Shown: positions 22,400-36,405 of the stretch, piece by piece
Numbering within the stretch: the first letter of the stretch is position 1
Layout: every line of letters begins with the position of its first letter
Source of the DNA: Edolisoma coerulescens
Lineage: Eukaryota > Chordata > Aves > Passeriformes > Campephagidae
Length of the DNA: 64,000 nt
Direction: 5' to 3'
Assembly (NCBI GenBank): GCA_013397115.1
Contig: VWZW01000851.1
Coordinates: 370,387 to 434,386 of the forward strand
Program-made: the position numbers and the translations under genes
Notes under the pieces: model-generated
The model's database searches: none
What the model was told of the DNA's origin: nothing
What the model saw: only the letters and a program-made list of their open reading frames with translations

Positions 22400-25300
22400 G
22401 GAGCCCGTTCAAAGGACACGCCACTCTCGCCTGTCCCCCGTGGGCTAGGGACACGCAGGCAAGGGGCAGGGGACAGGGACGGACTTGCCTCCTGCTCCAG
22501 CACAGCACCACAGGGAGGGCTGGCACTGGACACAGTGGCACCCCAAAACCCCATCCCACAGGGGTGGCCTGGGTGAGCTGGACAGGGTCCAGGTGGCTAA
22601 GGCCCTCCAAGCTGCCCACAGGTGACACAAGGTGGCTGGGAGCAGCTGGTGATGGTGCTGGTCCCCTGTGCTGCTGAGCTGTGGCCAGCTCTGCCCACTG
22701 GCACTGGCCCTTTGGGAGAGCAGCTCCAAAGGACCCTGCGCTCTGTGGGTACGATGTGGCACCTCTGGGCACTGCCACTGGGCCTTGATGAAGGTGACAG
22801 CAGCTGGGAACTGAGCACTGGCCAGCAGCTGCAGCCTCCCCAGGAACCAGCTGAAAGACTTATTTTCTGCAAAATCAAGTGTTTTGGGAATCAGGGAAAG
22901 AAAAAGAGGAGCTGGTGGCTCCAGAGGGCTTGGGCTGTGTGTATGGGTGCTGCACAGGCATTGCCAGCTCCTTCTGGGGTGCTGCACCCCAGGACAGACC
23001 TCAGGCACTGAGCGGGGCTGAATCCTGGTGTGTCTGCTGGAGGAGCAGGGCTCTCCCCAGGGCCGGGCTGGCCAGGTGCCCCCGGGGAGGCTGAGGTTAC
23101 CCTGGGCTCCTCCAGCCTCAGCCCCTGCCAGCTGCCAGCCTGGTCCTGCCTCCCAGCTCCCCATCCCACAGCCACACAAAGCTCAGGTCCTGCCAGACAC
23201 CAAACCCGGCTGCTTAAACCTTGCTTTGCTTTCTCCTTAGTTTAAACCTTACCTGTGGCAGGGCTGGAGGTTACAGCAGCAAAGGAGGTGGGGAGGCTGC
23301 CCTGGCCAGTGCCATCCACGATGGGAGCTGAGTCAATGCCACCAACACAAGCAGCAGCAGCCCCCAAGAGCAGTGCTCACTTTGCCTGCAGCACCTCTCA
23401 GGAGGACCAGCGCTGCCCAGGCACTGCTGCTGCTCCACATTGCCAAATCCCAGCTCCCAGTGAGCCACCAGCATCTGTGTGCCATGGCCTGGGGGCAGAC
23501 GTTGCCAGTGGTTCACAAGTGGCATTGAAAGCGAGACAAGCCAGGATGGGAGCACAGCTGTTCCCCTGTCCTTGAGGTGCTGCTGTCCCACCTGTCCCTG
23601 CCCTGGCCCCTCAGGCATCCACCATCAACACCTCGATGCAAGAGCAACACTTGCTCAGCAGGACACAGCTGGGGACTCCAGACATGGAACTCTCCCGCTC
23701 CCGCCTTCACAGCTCAAGAGTTGTGGCTTCAGCAAAGCCAGCTCCTTTCCTAAAATCCATGGCAGGACCTGGAATGCGGTGAGGACCAGCAGGGATAATG
23801 CAGGAGCAGGCACACAGCTCCAGCTCACTGGTGTGCTGATGCAGCTGTGTAGAAGCAGAGGTTGGAACATCACCAGCATCCACAGTTCCTGGTGACGATG
23901 ACACCCACGCTGCCCAGTCCTGGCACAGCCACCCCTCCCGTGATGAGTGGGAGTGCCCCACCTTGGCCTCTGTAGGGCCACAGTCAGGAATAACTGGTCA
24001 GAAGCTGTGCCTGGCCAGCGGGGACTCTGCCCATCGACTGTCATTGCCAACATACAGTTTGGAATTGCCTCTCCCCTCCTCCAGCTGAGGGCTGCCAGGC
24101 ACCTGGAGGCCACCAATGTCACTTCAGGCACATACTGCCACCACTCCACCAGCCTTCAGCTCTGCACGCTCCTGGCAAACCCCAGATGGAAGGGGCATAT
24201 CCATGCCCAGGCATGAGGCAGGAGCCCATGAGCCAGAGCGATGCCCCACAGCCCCCTTGGAGCTGTTGGTGTGGTGGACACTGGAATAAAATTCTCCAAG
24301 GAGAGCAGGAGCAAGCACCTGGATACCAGCCAGCCTTCCTGGGATGCCTGCAATCTTCCACACTCCCTGGGAGCAAGGCTGGTCTGGGCACAAATCCTTG
24401 GGACAAGGTGAGGAAGTAAAGCCCTGGACACGGGTACTGGGGAGCCGTGGCTCTCCAAAGGCAATGGGTGACCATGGTTTGGCATTATTGCAGATAAAAT
24501 TCCTTAGTGGGCAGAGAGAAATAAGCTGAAATCAGACCTTTGGGAAGAAGGAATTGTAGAATTGAAGGGCAGTATCTATTGCACCTCAGGATCTCAGATG
24601 CCTTGGTCCAAAACCACACACCCCAAGGAGAAGCACAGTGCTCTGGGGCTCCACAAACCAGCCACCAGCCAGGCGTCTCAGCTGGGCTTGGAGCTTTTTT
24701 CCCTTCCCATTCAGGAACTAAAGCCAGAGCCTACATTGGTTGCAGCTGGGAAACAGCCTGTCCTGGGGCTATCTGGCAGCACCTCAAGCACGCTGTTCCC
24801 TGGCGACGCCGTTGTCACAACTGCGGCAGCACACTTTAACCTTTACGTTTACCCTGGGAAGGGAGGCTCTGCGGGGCCAAAGCCGGCCCATTCCCAGGAA
24901 ACCCTACACCCCGGCTAAATCGAGCGGCAGGGCAGGCTGAACAACATCCCCAGCTGAATCCCAGCCATGCTGCTGAAACACAAACCAGCTTAACTGCTTC
25001 CATCAGTACCAGGGCTTCCACCACGAGCTGCCATCGTGTCATGGCAGGTGTCAGCGAGGTGATGGGGAGAGACAAGGAAAAATCCCAACATCATCAAAAG
25101 AGCATCCAGAGCAATGTGGACACCAGCAGCAGCACCAGGGAGCACCAGGACCTGCCCAGGGCCAAGGGTCCTTGCCAGGTCACACAAGCAGCCACCAAGG
25201 TTTCCCAGTGGAGACAGAAAGGAGAAGCAAAGCTGTGATTTGAGAGCATCATCAAACCTTTTCATAAGAATTTATTCACCAGATAATTTGATCTTGGAAT

Positions 25301-25890
25301 TCAATGAAAGTCCAGGAAAACACTGTCTGCCTTTTAGTTCCAACTCTAGCCTGTGTTCAGATCAAATTATTTTGATAATAAATGGAGTACAGCTCAACTA
25401 GAAAGGGAGCAGAGGAAGATTTTGTACCCAGATCTTTTCCCCTCACCTCCTCCCACTCCTTGCTCTCAAGGCATGCACAGAATGGTGAGGGGCTTTGAGT
25501 AGTGGAAGACAAAAATGTTTTTGCAAAATCCACACAGGAAGAATATAGATTTCACATCAGTTTCTCAACCTACCATGACTCTAAAGGCAGGTGCTGGAAG
25601 AGCACTTAGTTAAATCCCAGTGTCTTGCTCCTGTCCTGTAAATTTGTTCTCCCCAGCACTGGAAAAATCACCTACCAACATTTCCCTGCTGAAGCCTTGG
25701 CCAAATCCCATCCTCTCCAACATCCAGCTCTCCTTCAGGACATAATTTTTACACACTTTGTACACCAGAACAGCTTTCCCACCATATCACCACTTCCCTC
25801 CTAATTAAGAGGACAGGTCCCACAGCCCAGCCCGTGAGAACCTGGTGGGTGACTCCAAGCTCATACAGCACAGCAGCCTGAGGTTCCTGC
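22400..25890. other. intergenic region between MYLK2 and TPX2
   Basis: No supported coding exon was found. GC content drops sharply from about 25250 rightward, marking the transition into the AT-richer TPX2 domain. A second candidate MYLK2 upstream donor lies near 23252. Confidence 0.5.
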
Positions 25891-25894
25891 CCCT

Positions 25895-26010
25895 GTTTGC
25901 AATGCGTGGGGAATACAAGAGGCCATGTTTGGGGGAAGATGTAATGTCTTTTATTAGACCCAAATGATACCATTGGGGAAAAAATACTGCTAAGCTGTCA
26001 GGCACACAAC
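25895..26010 (-). repeat. ancient amniote interspersed-repeat tail (probable)
   Basis: Read on the minus strand, this segment has GAGGAAGGGGTTGTGTGCC, then GACAGCTTAG, a T-rich spacer, and GGTCTAATAAAAGACATTACATC. That order resembles the widespread old vertebrate repeat tail with 'GAAGAAGGG...GTGTGCC.GAAAGCTT...TTGGTC.AATAAAAGATATTAC'. I recognise the pattern but cannot name the family with certainty. Confidence 0.5.
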
Positions 26011-26019
26011 CCCTTCCTC

Positions 26020-27890
26020 AAGGCAGAAGAGGCCATGTAGGGCCATCAGGGAAATCCAGCTGCTTCATCCTTCAGGACTCGGTGGCTGCTCCAGTTCCAC
26101 GGCCTCATGATCGCACTTGCCTTCACATTCTTCAGCAGCTCATCATCATTCCAGCTTCCCCCTGACTCATCATAAATATTTGCTGCTCCTGCTGCCCACA
26201 CGCTGCCTTCTCCAGAGCTGGCACTCGAGGAAAAAGCAAGAGCTCCCTGACAGCACAGCTGAGGTTCTGTGATGTCCCCACCCAGTACCCGATCACAGAG
26301 AACAGCTCCACCGTGACAGAAATGGGGTTAAGGCAGACAGGTCAGACCCACATGGATTTTAGTTTTCAAAAAGAGGATGCTGACATGTCCCTTGTGGCTC
26401 CAGCCACTCCTGCAAATTGTCACAGCAGCAGTGACAGCAGTTTTTCTGCCTGTCATGTAACTCTCAGCTCAGTGACACAGGGCTATTGGCAAAGTCAGAA
26501 AAATGTGGCCGAAGGCAGACTGGGTGATTGGGTCAAGCTTTTAGGCCAAGCTCTGCCACAGCTACACAAAGATCCTCAAGAGAAGGGAAGGAAAAGCTGA
26601 AACTTCAGCAAAAAGGAGCCATATCTGAGCTCACCATTTCCAAGAACCCACACTGCCACAGAGGGTCATTCATCCTTTAGTGCCAACACACATCCCCAAG
26701 CCTCTCATTCTCTAGTTCCTCAGTTACTAACTGCACAAAATAAAACCTCAAATTTTTGTAAAGAATCCTTGTATTTCAGTGGGGGTGGCTTTTCCTCTTT
26801 TAATCCCATCACTGAAGTTTGAGGCTGGTGCTCTTTGAAACAATCCCATAGAGACCCCCAGCTGTTCTGCAATGACATCTCTTGAGCATCACACTTTTTA
26901 GGAGAATTCCTGCAGAAACATCATCCCTTGGGTACAATAAACGTTCATCTTGGAATTTAGGTCTCTAAGGACTTTCTTCCACTGTTACCTCTCTCAATCT
27001 AGGAGTAAAATAGGCAATTGCTTGATGTACTTTGGCAAGAATGAGACAGCACCTCTAGCTGGAGTCTAACACCAAGTTTGAACTCTCTTTTTCACCCAAA
27101 AATCTGAACAAAAAGCTACACACTCTGGGAATACCTCTTCAACAGTATCCAAATTCAGAAGAAATGAAAGCAAATGTTTTCCATAACCATCAAACAAAAA
27201 GTTTGTCCAGTTAGGACAAATTCTAAATTTCCCCTTTTCCCCCTCTCTTCTAAACAGCACAACAAGTAGCAAGCAGCCCTGTTCACAGGTGTTTCAGCAA
27301 GATATAAAGGTAAGAAATCAGAGCACAATACTAAGTAAGAAATAATTATTAAAACTTTAATCTAGATGTGTCCACTCTTTACAATGCCAGCAGTTTTGTC
27401 CTCCAGCACATTTGAGCACTTGGGCTATATTTAGCTCTGCTCACTGCCCAAACTGGCCAGAGATGCTGATGGCTCTGTAGCCAAGAGACCTGCACTGGCA
27501 GGACCTGGGGCAGCAGCTCATAGCAAGTCACTTGCCAGATTAATGGTTCCCCAAATAGAAGAACTTCAGCTAAAAACAGCAAGATGGTTTAATGCTCTAA
27601 TATACACAGAGAACTACTTTAAAGTGTGGGCAAGATTTATATTTGTGGTCATCTAAACATCAACAAGAAAGGCCAGACCCGCGCTACACTGGCTTGAAGG
27701 AACCTCACATCACTTAATACAATTCAAGCTTAATGCAGACTAAAAGGCTAAAAAACAGACGCTTGAAAATAGTCCTTAGTGTACAAACATAAGGCAGCTC
27801 TGCCAGATGTGCACATCTGCGTGGTCAGCCTTTACCAAAAACTCTTCTGCAGGAAAGGGCTTCAGCCCACTAGCCAGAGACAGTGAGCAG
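26020..27890. other. AT-rich intergenic/3' flank of TPX2
   Basis: No coding exon was found. Several A/T-rich hexamers on both strands (for example aataaa near 26740 on +, attaaa near 27354 on -) could serve as minor poly(A) signals. Nothing else is recognised. Confidence 0.45.
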
Positions 27891-27900
27891 ATTAGGAATT

Positions 27901-27906
27901 TTTATT
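27901..27906 (-). terminator. candidate poly(A) signal for TPX2
   Basis: TTTATT on the + strand is AATAAA on the minus strand, about 260 bp beyond the TPX2 stop codon. It is the nearest canonical hexamer. Confidence 0.6.
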
Positions 27907-28164
27907 TAGTTAGGTACACAATATCTGTATGTAATATCAAAACTTAGTTTAGTCTCTAGAGACCACAGGGTCTGTATATGCAGCAAGGCCAGGAGGCACT
28001 GCTGGGATGTCATGGGCTCTGGTGGAGTTTAACTACTCAGTACAACAACAGAACCAAACGTAGGAGTTCAGACTGAGCAGTCATGGAAAAACAACTGCTC
28101 CCTCTCTCCTACCAAGGGAGTGGAGAAGGATGGGATCTCCCTCCTGTTATCTCGTGGGTGCTCA

Positions 28165-31100
28165 TCAGCACCGGAATCTGTCTGAGAAGTTGGGAGACTT
28201 TGGCATAGTCAGTGGCTGATCACTGGGCTTCACTTCTAAGCTGCGGTATTTGCGTATTGGGTTCGCCTTGTGAACCTGTGAAAAAATAAATATAAGCAAG
28301 GGCAAAACAAAGCAAATGGGTGCAGTTACGATGAAGCTGAAATTTGCAGGTGAGCTGTGGAGACCACCACACCACCCTGGGCACTGGAGTGAGGGACTGG
28401 GAAAATGCACAGCACATGTTGGGGTTGTGGGTTTTACTAAGGTCATTCTGCTTTGATAACTACACGTGTGCAGCTCCAAAACTCAGCCTTCTCAGCACAG
28501 CTGCCTTCTTTGTTTGCATAGTTTTGTAGGTTTGGTTTTTTTAAATCAGTTGTGAAGTTAGTGAGTCATCAGTTTGCAAAAGGGAACCTTGAAAAGGCAG
28601 TTTTAGCACAGCTCAACAGTGACATTAGCTCCTTAAGGATATTCCCACATTCCCTTGGGTTACTTTACAGCCCTTGCTCAGAAACAGCTCACTTACCATT
28701 TCTTGTCTTAGCTTAGTAATTTCTTCCTTTTCACGCTCCTCTTGTTGCTGCCTGATCTGCTCCTCATACCTTTCCTTTAAGGCTTCTGCCTCTGCCAATC
28801 GCTTTTCAAATTCTTGCCGTTCTTTTGCTCTTCTTTCTGTTGCCAGCTCAAAGCTTTCAGGAACTACAGAACCAGAAAGGCTCTCTAAGTTTAGAAATAG
28901 AGGAGATAACATTGGTTCAAAGACAGTCAGGTAAAGAAGAGCAGTACTAGTGTCAATGGAAGCCTCCCTTTGGAGAGCTTCCCCTTGGCAAGGGTGGTTA
29001 GGAGATACCTCCAGGCTTCAGGACAAGAGAGAACTTTACTCCCAGACGTGAGCAGTGTTAATGCAGACGTCACCCCGTCACGGGTGTTCTCATGGGAGGG
29101 AGCAAGCACACAATTGTTAGTACAAACAAGTTTTTGGCTGGTTTTATGCCCTACAAATCTCAGCCTACCCAAGCAGTAGATGCTTTCATCTCATTAGAAA
29201 CGGGAGGCAAAGAGTGACAGCGCGGCAGAAATGCCAGCTGTCTCTGCAGGGAGCTCCTCACATTCTCAGTACCCTTATCCTGAGCTGGCACACATCAATC
29301 ATCTGCCAATTGCAGCAGAGCTGCTAAATACAGCTGCCATGCTGGAGCAGGACAGGGGGGCGGAGAGGAAATCCCCCTGCTCCCAGGGGACACAAGCTGT
29401 TAGGCAATTAGTTGATTAAATGCAGGGCACTATTGGCTGTGCTGATGAAGAAGAGGCAACAGCCAGAAAAAACATCATTTAATTGCATCAGTTCTAAGTT
29501 ATCAGCCAAACCCATGTAGCAAGTACTTGTAACTCTACCTGATAGCATCTTATGTTCCTTTTTGGGCACAAAAGGCTCCTGGTACATCACTGTGTTGGGA
29601 CGAGCTTTAAAACATGCTGCCTCTTTCTGCCTTTTCAAGTCTTCTTTAAGCTGCAAGAGAAGAGAGCACATCAAGTGCCAGGCAGAAAGAGACCATCTCC
29701 ACGTGACCCAGACTCCAGCACTCCCCACACTGGAAAAGCCATGTTGACCTAGTCAAATCATTTCCATAGAAAATTACATTAAAGCCAAAAAGTGGTGTCA
29801 CTTGTTGCCTGACAGTTGCTTTGCCAAAAATAGCCTGAAGAAAGTAGACTTCACATGAGAAAAGCAGTATATTATTTATGTGTCAATAAATTCCCGGAGA
29901 TAGTTGGCAAAGGGATTCAGCTGCACAGAGGAGCTGCTCAGAAAACACCCCACAGCTGTTTGTACAGTTGTGGTAAATCCCATCATTTACCATAAAGTGA
30001 GAAAAATAAAAAATCCCATTGACCAATGCTTAACCCACAGCCCAAGTCCCATGCCCAGGCCTTGCTCAAACTCAGCTACTGATTCAATTCAAGCAGGACA
30101 CTTTCTGTAGTCAACCACAACTCCATCAGCTGCTTTAAGTCTGGTCATTCCCATTATCCTTTTCATCCTACCTGCTGTTTCCAGCTCTGGAGCTTGGCAG
30201 CTCCCCGTTCATCCACCTGCAGATGGAATGGTTCAGGCTGAGTTGGGGTTTTGACCTTCTTTTCTGGCAGTTTAACTTCGTCAAAGTAAGGCAGAGGCAG
30301 TGCTTTGAACTTTGGCACCTGAAATAAACAACTCGAAATATTTCTTGTCCTTTCTTTGGAAGTTTAATAGACAACAGCAAATCCTGCCACACTTTTTTTA
30401 CTGAAGGAGTGGAATCCATGTTAGCTTTTAAGTCTTACCTCTTCCTTCTGTAGTTCTTCTATTTTTTTCTCTTTCTGTATTTGTCGCTCTCTGTCCCGAG
30501 CATCGAAAGAGAAGGGGCAAACTTCCACATGCCTCTGCTCTGGCATTTTGGGTTTGAAGGGCACTCCATAATGTGGCATAGGATTAGCTTTGATCACAGC
30601 CACCTCCTCTTTTTCCTAAAGGGATATTAGCATTAGGATCTGATGTTTTACTTTTGTACAGGGTGCAACTTCTGCCAAGCAAAGCCACAAAGAGCTTTGA
30701 ATGCACTCCTTTAATAAGGGGCACAGCAGAGTCATGCAAACAGTGGACACTGCAAAAATTAGGAATCCAACAAGTACCAATTTACTGGCATCCTGAACCA
30801 CAGGCCCAGTTCTTCCTTTTTTGAAGCTACTCTCAATTCTAGTACTCATCCAAATTAGACTGTAATTATTTAATATCCTCTTGACAAGAAGGGAAGGAAG
30901 AAGGGCGTGAAGCTTTCAGAATCCTGCTCCCCCCACCTCAGGGAGGAGAAAGGTCATGTGTAACATCTGCCTTCAGTGATAGAATAGGGAAGGATGAGAA
31001 ATCTAAGCAGTTCACTTTCCTCATTCATAGCAGCAACACCTCAGAAACCCTTATCAGTGCCCTAGCATTTAAATTATTTCATTTTTTAAGAGAATTCAGT

Positions 31101-34100
31101 TTCTGTAAAATGAGCAGTAATAACCAGATTGCTTGAAATGAATGGCACAGGCCATGGAGGAAGTGCTCACAGGAGGGAAGGGGCTTCCAGCCCCAGAGCA
31201 TCCCACCCACATCCAGAGGCGTGGCAGGCACGGCAGAGGGACCTGGGCCTGGCTCAAGCCTCGTCACAGCTGTTACCTTTTCTTCCTCTCTGCCAGACAC
31301 GCGGGTTCTGCTTTTCAAGGTGAAGGCTGGAGACCTGGGGATTGTAACAGGAAGTGCTTTCTTCTCTGGAACACCCTGTTCAGAAAAGCCAGTAAGGAGT
31401 TACCCAAGGCTAAGTGCCAAGAAAGCGCTACAGAGAAACAACCTGACAGCACAGGACGTACCCACTGCGGTTCTTACCTAATGACAGACACTGTTTACTA
31501 AGATCATTAAACACATAATGCCACATAACTGCAAACATTTTGAAGCTCATTGCCACCTGAGGTCCAATTCCCAAGCCTGGGTGTTATTAAACTTCTTACC
31601 ACAACATCCTCCAGGATTTTTGTGGGACACGGCCTGGAATGGAATTCGAAGCGCTCTTCCTCCTGCTGCTTCTTACTCTCACGCTCCTGAATCCTTTTTT
31701 CTATTTCCAACTGAAAGCCAATGGGTTGGGTGAGCTCCTTCACAGCGGGTTTCTTGGGCAGGAGCGGCCCACCCTCAAAGATTTTGTGATTGAGTTCTCT
31801 TGCTTTGAATTTGTACCTATGCAGGAATAACGGAGACAGTCACCAACAGTACATTGCACGTTACTGCACAGCTCTAGTTAGCAATTCTTCCTTTGCCTTC
31901 AAAACAGCAAGATTAATAATGAAAATCTTATGGATTGTTTTCCTAGAAATCCAAACCTTTGTCTACAGGCAAGTTATGAAGTGCACGCAGGCTGCATTGC
32001 TATACTGGGTTTACTTTACTCATCATAAGCTGTATTCAATCCAAGATCAGCTCTCCTAAAAGCACTTTCTTCAATATGAATTGTTTATATTTCACTTCCC
32101 TACAATCAGGGCTAAAGAATTATGAACAACCTAAAGGAATCTCAATGGTGTATGCTACTCATTCTTTTACACAAAAAGGATATGCCAGAGAAGTGATATT
32201 TTGGTATCTGAGAAATATTTCCAGTGTGGTACAATCGTCCCCTGGAGAAACAGAGTAAGCCTTCACTTACTGTTGAATTTTCTCTATCTCCTCTGCTTCT
32301 AACTCTGCAGCAGTTTTGCAGGTGACAGGTCTCAAGCGGTGCTTTGTTCGGAGCACTGGTGTTTTGGGGTGCGTGATCCGAGCCTTCGCCGGCTTTCCTG
32401 AAACTGAGCCTACAAATTCAAGTCACAGAGACCAGCAGTTAATGGCAAGGCCTGCAACAGGCATAGGCCATTTGCTCAGAGTAGTCAAAGCATCTCTTGC
32501 TCTACCACCATCTCGGTGGACACAGCCAGGACCCCTCACCTTCCTCAGATTTCCTGCTCCTCAAATGGTAACGAGGGGGTGTGCGTTTTTGGAATGCTTC
32601 TACCTGCTCAGCAATGGACACGTATTCTGTTGTGGCTTCTTCGAGTTTTCTTTTGTTTCCCTGAGACAGATTGAAAGGTTTGGGGACAGTGGGTCCCTTC
32701 GGCATTTGCACCTGGAGACAGAAAACCACAGTCAGTATGGCCAGGAGGCTTTGATGACATTTCCTTTCCCCACGGATGCACAGTATCTGTCCCTTCCTCT
32801 CGCTGCAAAGAAGGTAACACTTCACATTAAGCACAAGTGTTAACAGTCTGAACATGCACAAGTTATATTGGGAAACTGTATCGAGCAGATTAAAGCATGA
32901 AGTGGAATTAAAGGGCTCCTTTTTCCACAAGGTTTCTTTGGAGTCTTGTGGCAACACAAGCAAACAGGAAGTTTGCAGTCAGGTTTGCACAACACCTGCC
33001 TCTCCTGTGGTAACCTCTCTGTGGGTCATCAGCCCAAGCATTGCACAAGCAACAGGGAGGTGATGGCAAGAATCAGTGAGCTGAGTGCTGGCAACACTCT
33101 GGCTCTCACCGGAGAAGGGGGATGCTTCCTCAGTACTGCTGCAAAATCCAGCTCCTTGTACTCATTCCCAGGCTGGCTTTCCACATTCTGTTTAATCCTA
33201 TTCTCCGTGCAGAAGTGGAAATCAATTGGCTTCGTTACTTGACCAGCAGGTCTCTTCATGGGTTGTCCTAGAAGAAAAGAACATGTAAGGACCGGAAGCC
33301 TTTTGGTGTGGGGTAGGATTTGTAGAAATAAAAATAGCATTTAATTTCTAACAACTAGGTAAGTTTTTAGAGAACTCATCTTTAACTTTTCAAAACATGA
33401 CATAACCCAAACACACCTGTTTCCAGGCAGTTTAGGGGCTGATCTACATTAAAGGGCTCCTAATATTTATTGCAAAGTCTGCAATGCTTGTTTTCAAAGG
33501 TACTTGCACAGCTCTGTGCAGCACTCTCCAGCTGAGCCCAACGCAGCTTCATTCTGCAATTCAGGCAGAGCCCACCTGCTCCAGCAATAGCTGCTTTCAG
33601 AGACTCCTCGTTCTTCTTCCGCAGCTCCATAACCTCCTGCTGCAACTGCTGCATCTTTTCCAGCTCCTGCTCCTCTGTACTCTTCTGCTTGCTAGAAGGT
33701 TTGGTCCTCCTGCAGAAGCACATTAAAAACTAAGATATGCCTTCCTGCTTCTCTGGTTATTAGTATGATGTTAGTGCAAGGAACATGCTTATCTCCAACC
33801 TCACTGCAGGAGCATCACAGGTTATAAAAACATGCTCTTTAGGAGAGATCTGCTTGGGTTTTGTTTTTTCAAGAAATCTCACAGCTAGCTGCTATTGTGC
33901 AGACCCACTCACTGTGTGCATTCTCAATCCATTAGGAAGAACAACACTTTCCTCAAAAGAAAAGCAAAAGCTTTCCTGTGCACAAGTTCAGCTGGTGAAA
34001 TACATTTCATCCTAATATTGTTGCCTCAACCCGGTGTTTACTAAATGTGATACCATCACATGCTAAGTTGAAGCTGAAAACACTCAGCCAGGACTGTCAC

Positions 34101-36405
34101 CTAAATCAACTGTGATTAGCAGACAAGTCACAAGAAAGCCACGTACTTCAACATTGTTGGCGTGGAGGGCATGGTCAGTTTGCTTTTCCCTCTCCCTGGG
34201 GAGAGGTCAGGATCCTGCAGGGGCTCTGTCTTTGTGGATGCTTCTGTCACCTTCTCTCTGCTGCTAGAACTAAGAAAACAAGTTGTTAGGGCAAACCCCT
34301 CAAATTAACTGTGTTCTAAGTAAATGACCACCTGCAGTTCTCACCACTGTGCATAACATCCCAACACCTGGTGAGGTCTAAGGTATGCCAGGCTGGCCTT
34401 ACCTCACCCCAGGCCCAGGTATAGACCATCCAGCTTTCCCTGGTACTCTAAGGCTGCAGAAGAGAAGCTGAATGGCTGAGTTTTTGGAGAAGGGGGGTAT
34501 ACTGTAGATCATTGAGGTACAGTGGTGTTTCAAAGATCACCCTTCAATTTCCTGACCTCAAGCTTATCACCATATGATATGTTAGTGGTTAAGTTAATTT
34601 GAGAAATATTTTAGCTGTGACTCCTTCACAGCTAATGACTGCCTCATGACTTCCGGATGGATAAGTTCAGACAAATTTAAAGCTAACTGACAGACACTGA
34701 GTAAGGAGTAAGAAGGTGAAGAAGCCCATACTTGTTTCATTCACATCTCTACCTCCAAACAGAGCAATTCCTTCAGCATTTACAGCCATTTCTTGTTTAT
34801 GAAACCAGTATCAGCAACCAGTTCCAGCCACCATCCCCTAACCTTCCTGTAAGAACCTTCTCAGCCAGGTGGAAACCCTTTCCAAAGAAATAGTTGTATC
34901 CCTTTTCCCAGCCCTAAACAGAAGGACTTGGATGACGTACATTCTCATTTTCTTCAAGGGTGGAACCTCTTCCTTATTGTCCAGGGCATTAGCAATTCTC
35001 TCTGCTTTGATTCTGCCCGGCTGCTTGCGCTGCTGAGTTTTCCCCTGCTTTGTAGCCAGTCTCCTGCCCGCTCTAGAGTAGAACAGAAAGCAGAGGTCAG
35101 TCTTCCCACAGATCTGAGGAGACACCTGACCTGGATAACACTTTTTATGTCAGTGCATCCCCTAACTCCACCACGCAAATTGTGTTTAACTCAACAATCC
35201 AAACACAGCACGATTTATTAAAGTTTAACAATCCATAAACTAAATATTCTTTGCTATATATGAGCATGCAGAGCCTCTTGCATTCATATCAAGAATGAGT
35301 TCTGCCCAAGTCAGGCACATATAAACAAAGAAACTTTATAAGCCACCTCAGTTTCAGATATCCTCACATTCCAGAAGCTCCTGGTGCTGCCAAGTCTCAT
35401 TTGACAAGTATGTGAGACACTGCATTACATTTCCACCCTAGAGACTGTCCCTCCAGCTTAGCCAGCAGATCAGGTGTCCCAATACACGATCTCCATGCTG
35501 GAGAACTCCAGCCCCACAGGATGCCCCAAGAGCAGCTAGAACTGCAGATCCTGAGAGCAAGGACCTGCTTAGTTACGCTGTCATCAATCATTGTACAAAC
35601 TGAACACAAGCATTTCACCTCTGAGGGGCCTCTGCAGGGGCAGCAGCTCTCCAGGTTGCCAGGGACCCAACGATATTCTGAGGGACCACGTTGGCCTGGG
35701 CACATTCTGCTTCACCATCGCTTTCACCTGAGAAAGGGGCAAGTGTCAGCTCATCTATACACACATACACAGAACAACAACAAGTAAAACCACATGAGAC
35801 CTTGCAGATAACAGTTTATGAAGATGGCCCCACAAAAGCCAGACAGAGGCTTTTCCATTTTGCCAGCAAAAAGCAGGTAAAATTTATTCCCTCCCTGCCA
35901 CACCATGCCAGCTTACTCATTGCTGCTTCTTGTGACGGGACAGAAGACAGAATAACATCAGGCTTTGAAAAAGCAGGGCTGCTGTGTGAGGCCTTTGCCA
36001 GATTTTCTGCAGGAGGGACATTCTCCAGATTGGCTTTTTGGTCTGTAAGGAGAGAAAGACTTTCACTGTACATACTGTTAGGAATTGTTAACAATACCCT
36101 AGAACATCATTATGAGGTTAACAAAGTCAAGTTACAGATGCCAAAATTTAAATACAAAAAGCCAGAACAAAAGAAACCCCATGTGTGATGAATGATGCAG
36201 TTAACATCATGATTAATTGGCACAGAAGCCAGGCCCAAAACAAGGATCACACCAAGGTGTCATCCAACGAGGAAACAACTCAAGGAGTTGGAAGCAACTT
36301 ACCAAACCAGGAGTCTGCATTGTGTACATCATCCTCACTCAGAGTTGCAAAGTTGATGCAGATGTTTGGGACATCAAAAGAATAACGGGATTCTGGCTTA
36401 GACAT
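28165..36405 (-). CDS. TPX2: TPX2 microtubule nucleation factor
   Basis: This spindle assembly factor is released from importin-alpha by RanGTP, nucleates microtubules and activates Aurora-A. Sixteen coding exons in transcript order: 36405-36303, 36042-35917, 35727-35619, 35072-34941, 34263-34147, 33709-33576, 33267-33110, 32711-32540, 32397-32271, 31816-31600, 31375-31277, 30615-30439, 30318-30172, 29650-29539, 28884-28697 and 28275-28165. The frame closes at 742 residues (human 747). The N-terminal Aurora-A-binding segment is SRYSFDVPN...NADSWFDQKANLENV. The central block carries KPFNLSQG, YHLRSR and EFHSRPCPTKILEDVV. TPX2-family repeats include HYGVPFKPKMPE, CPFSFDARDRERQ, ACFKARPNTV and EPFVPKKE. 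A coiled coil (ERRAKERQEFEKRL) precedes the conserved VHKANPIRKY and the C-terminal kinesin-5-interacting tail ending FSDRFRC. It is head-to-head with BCL2L1, as in human. Confidence 0.96.
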
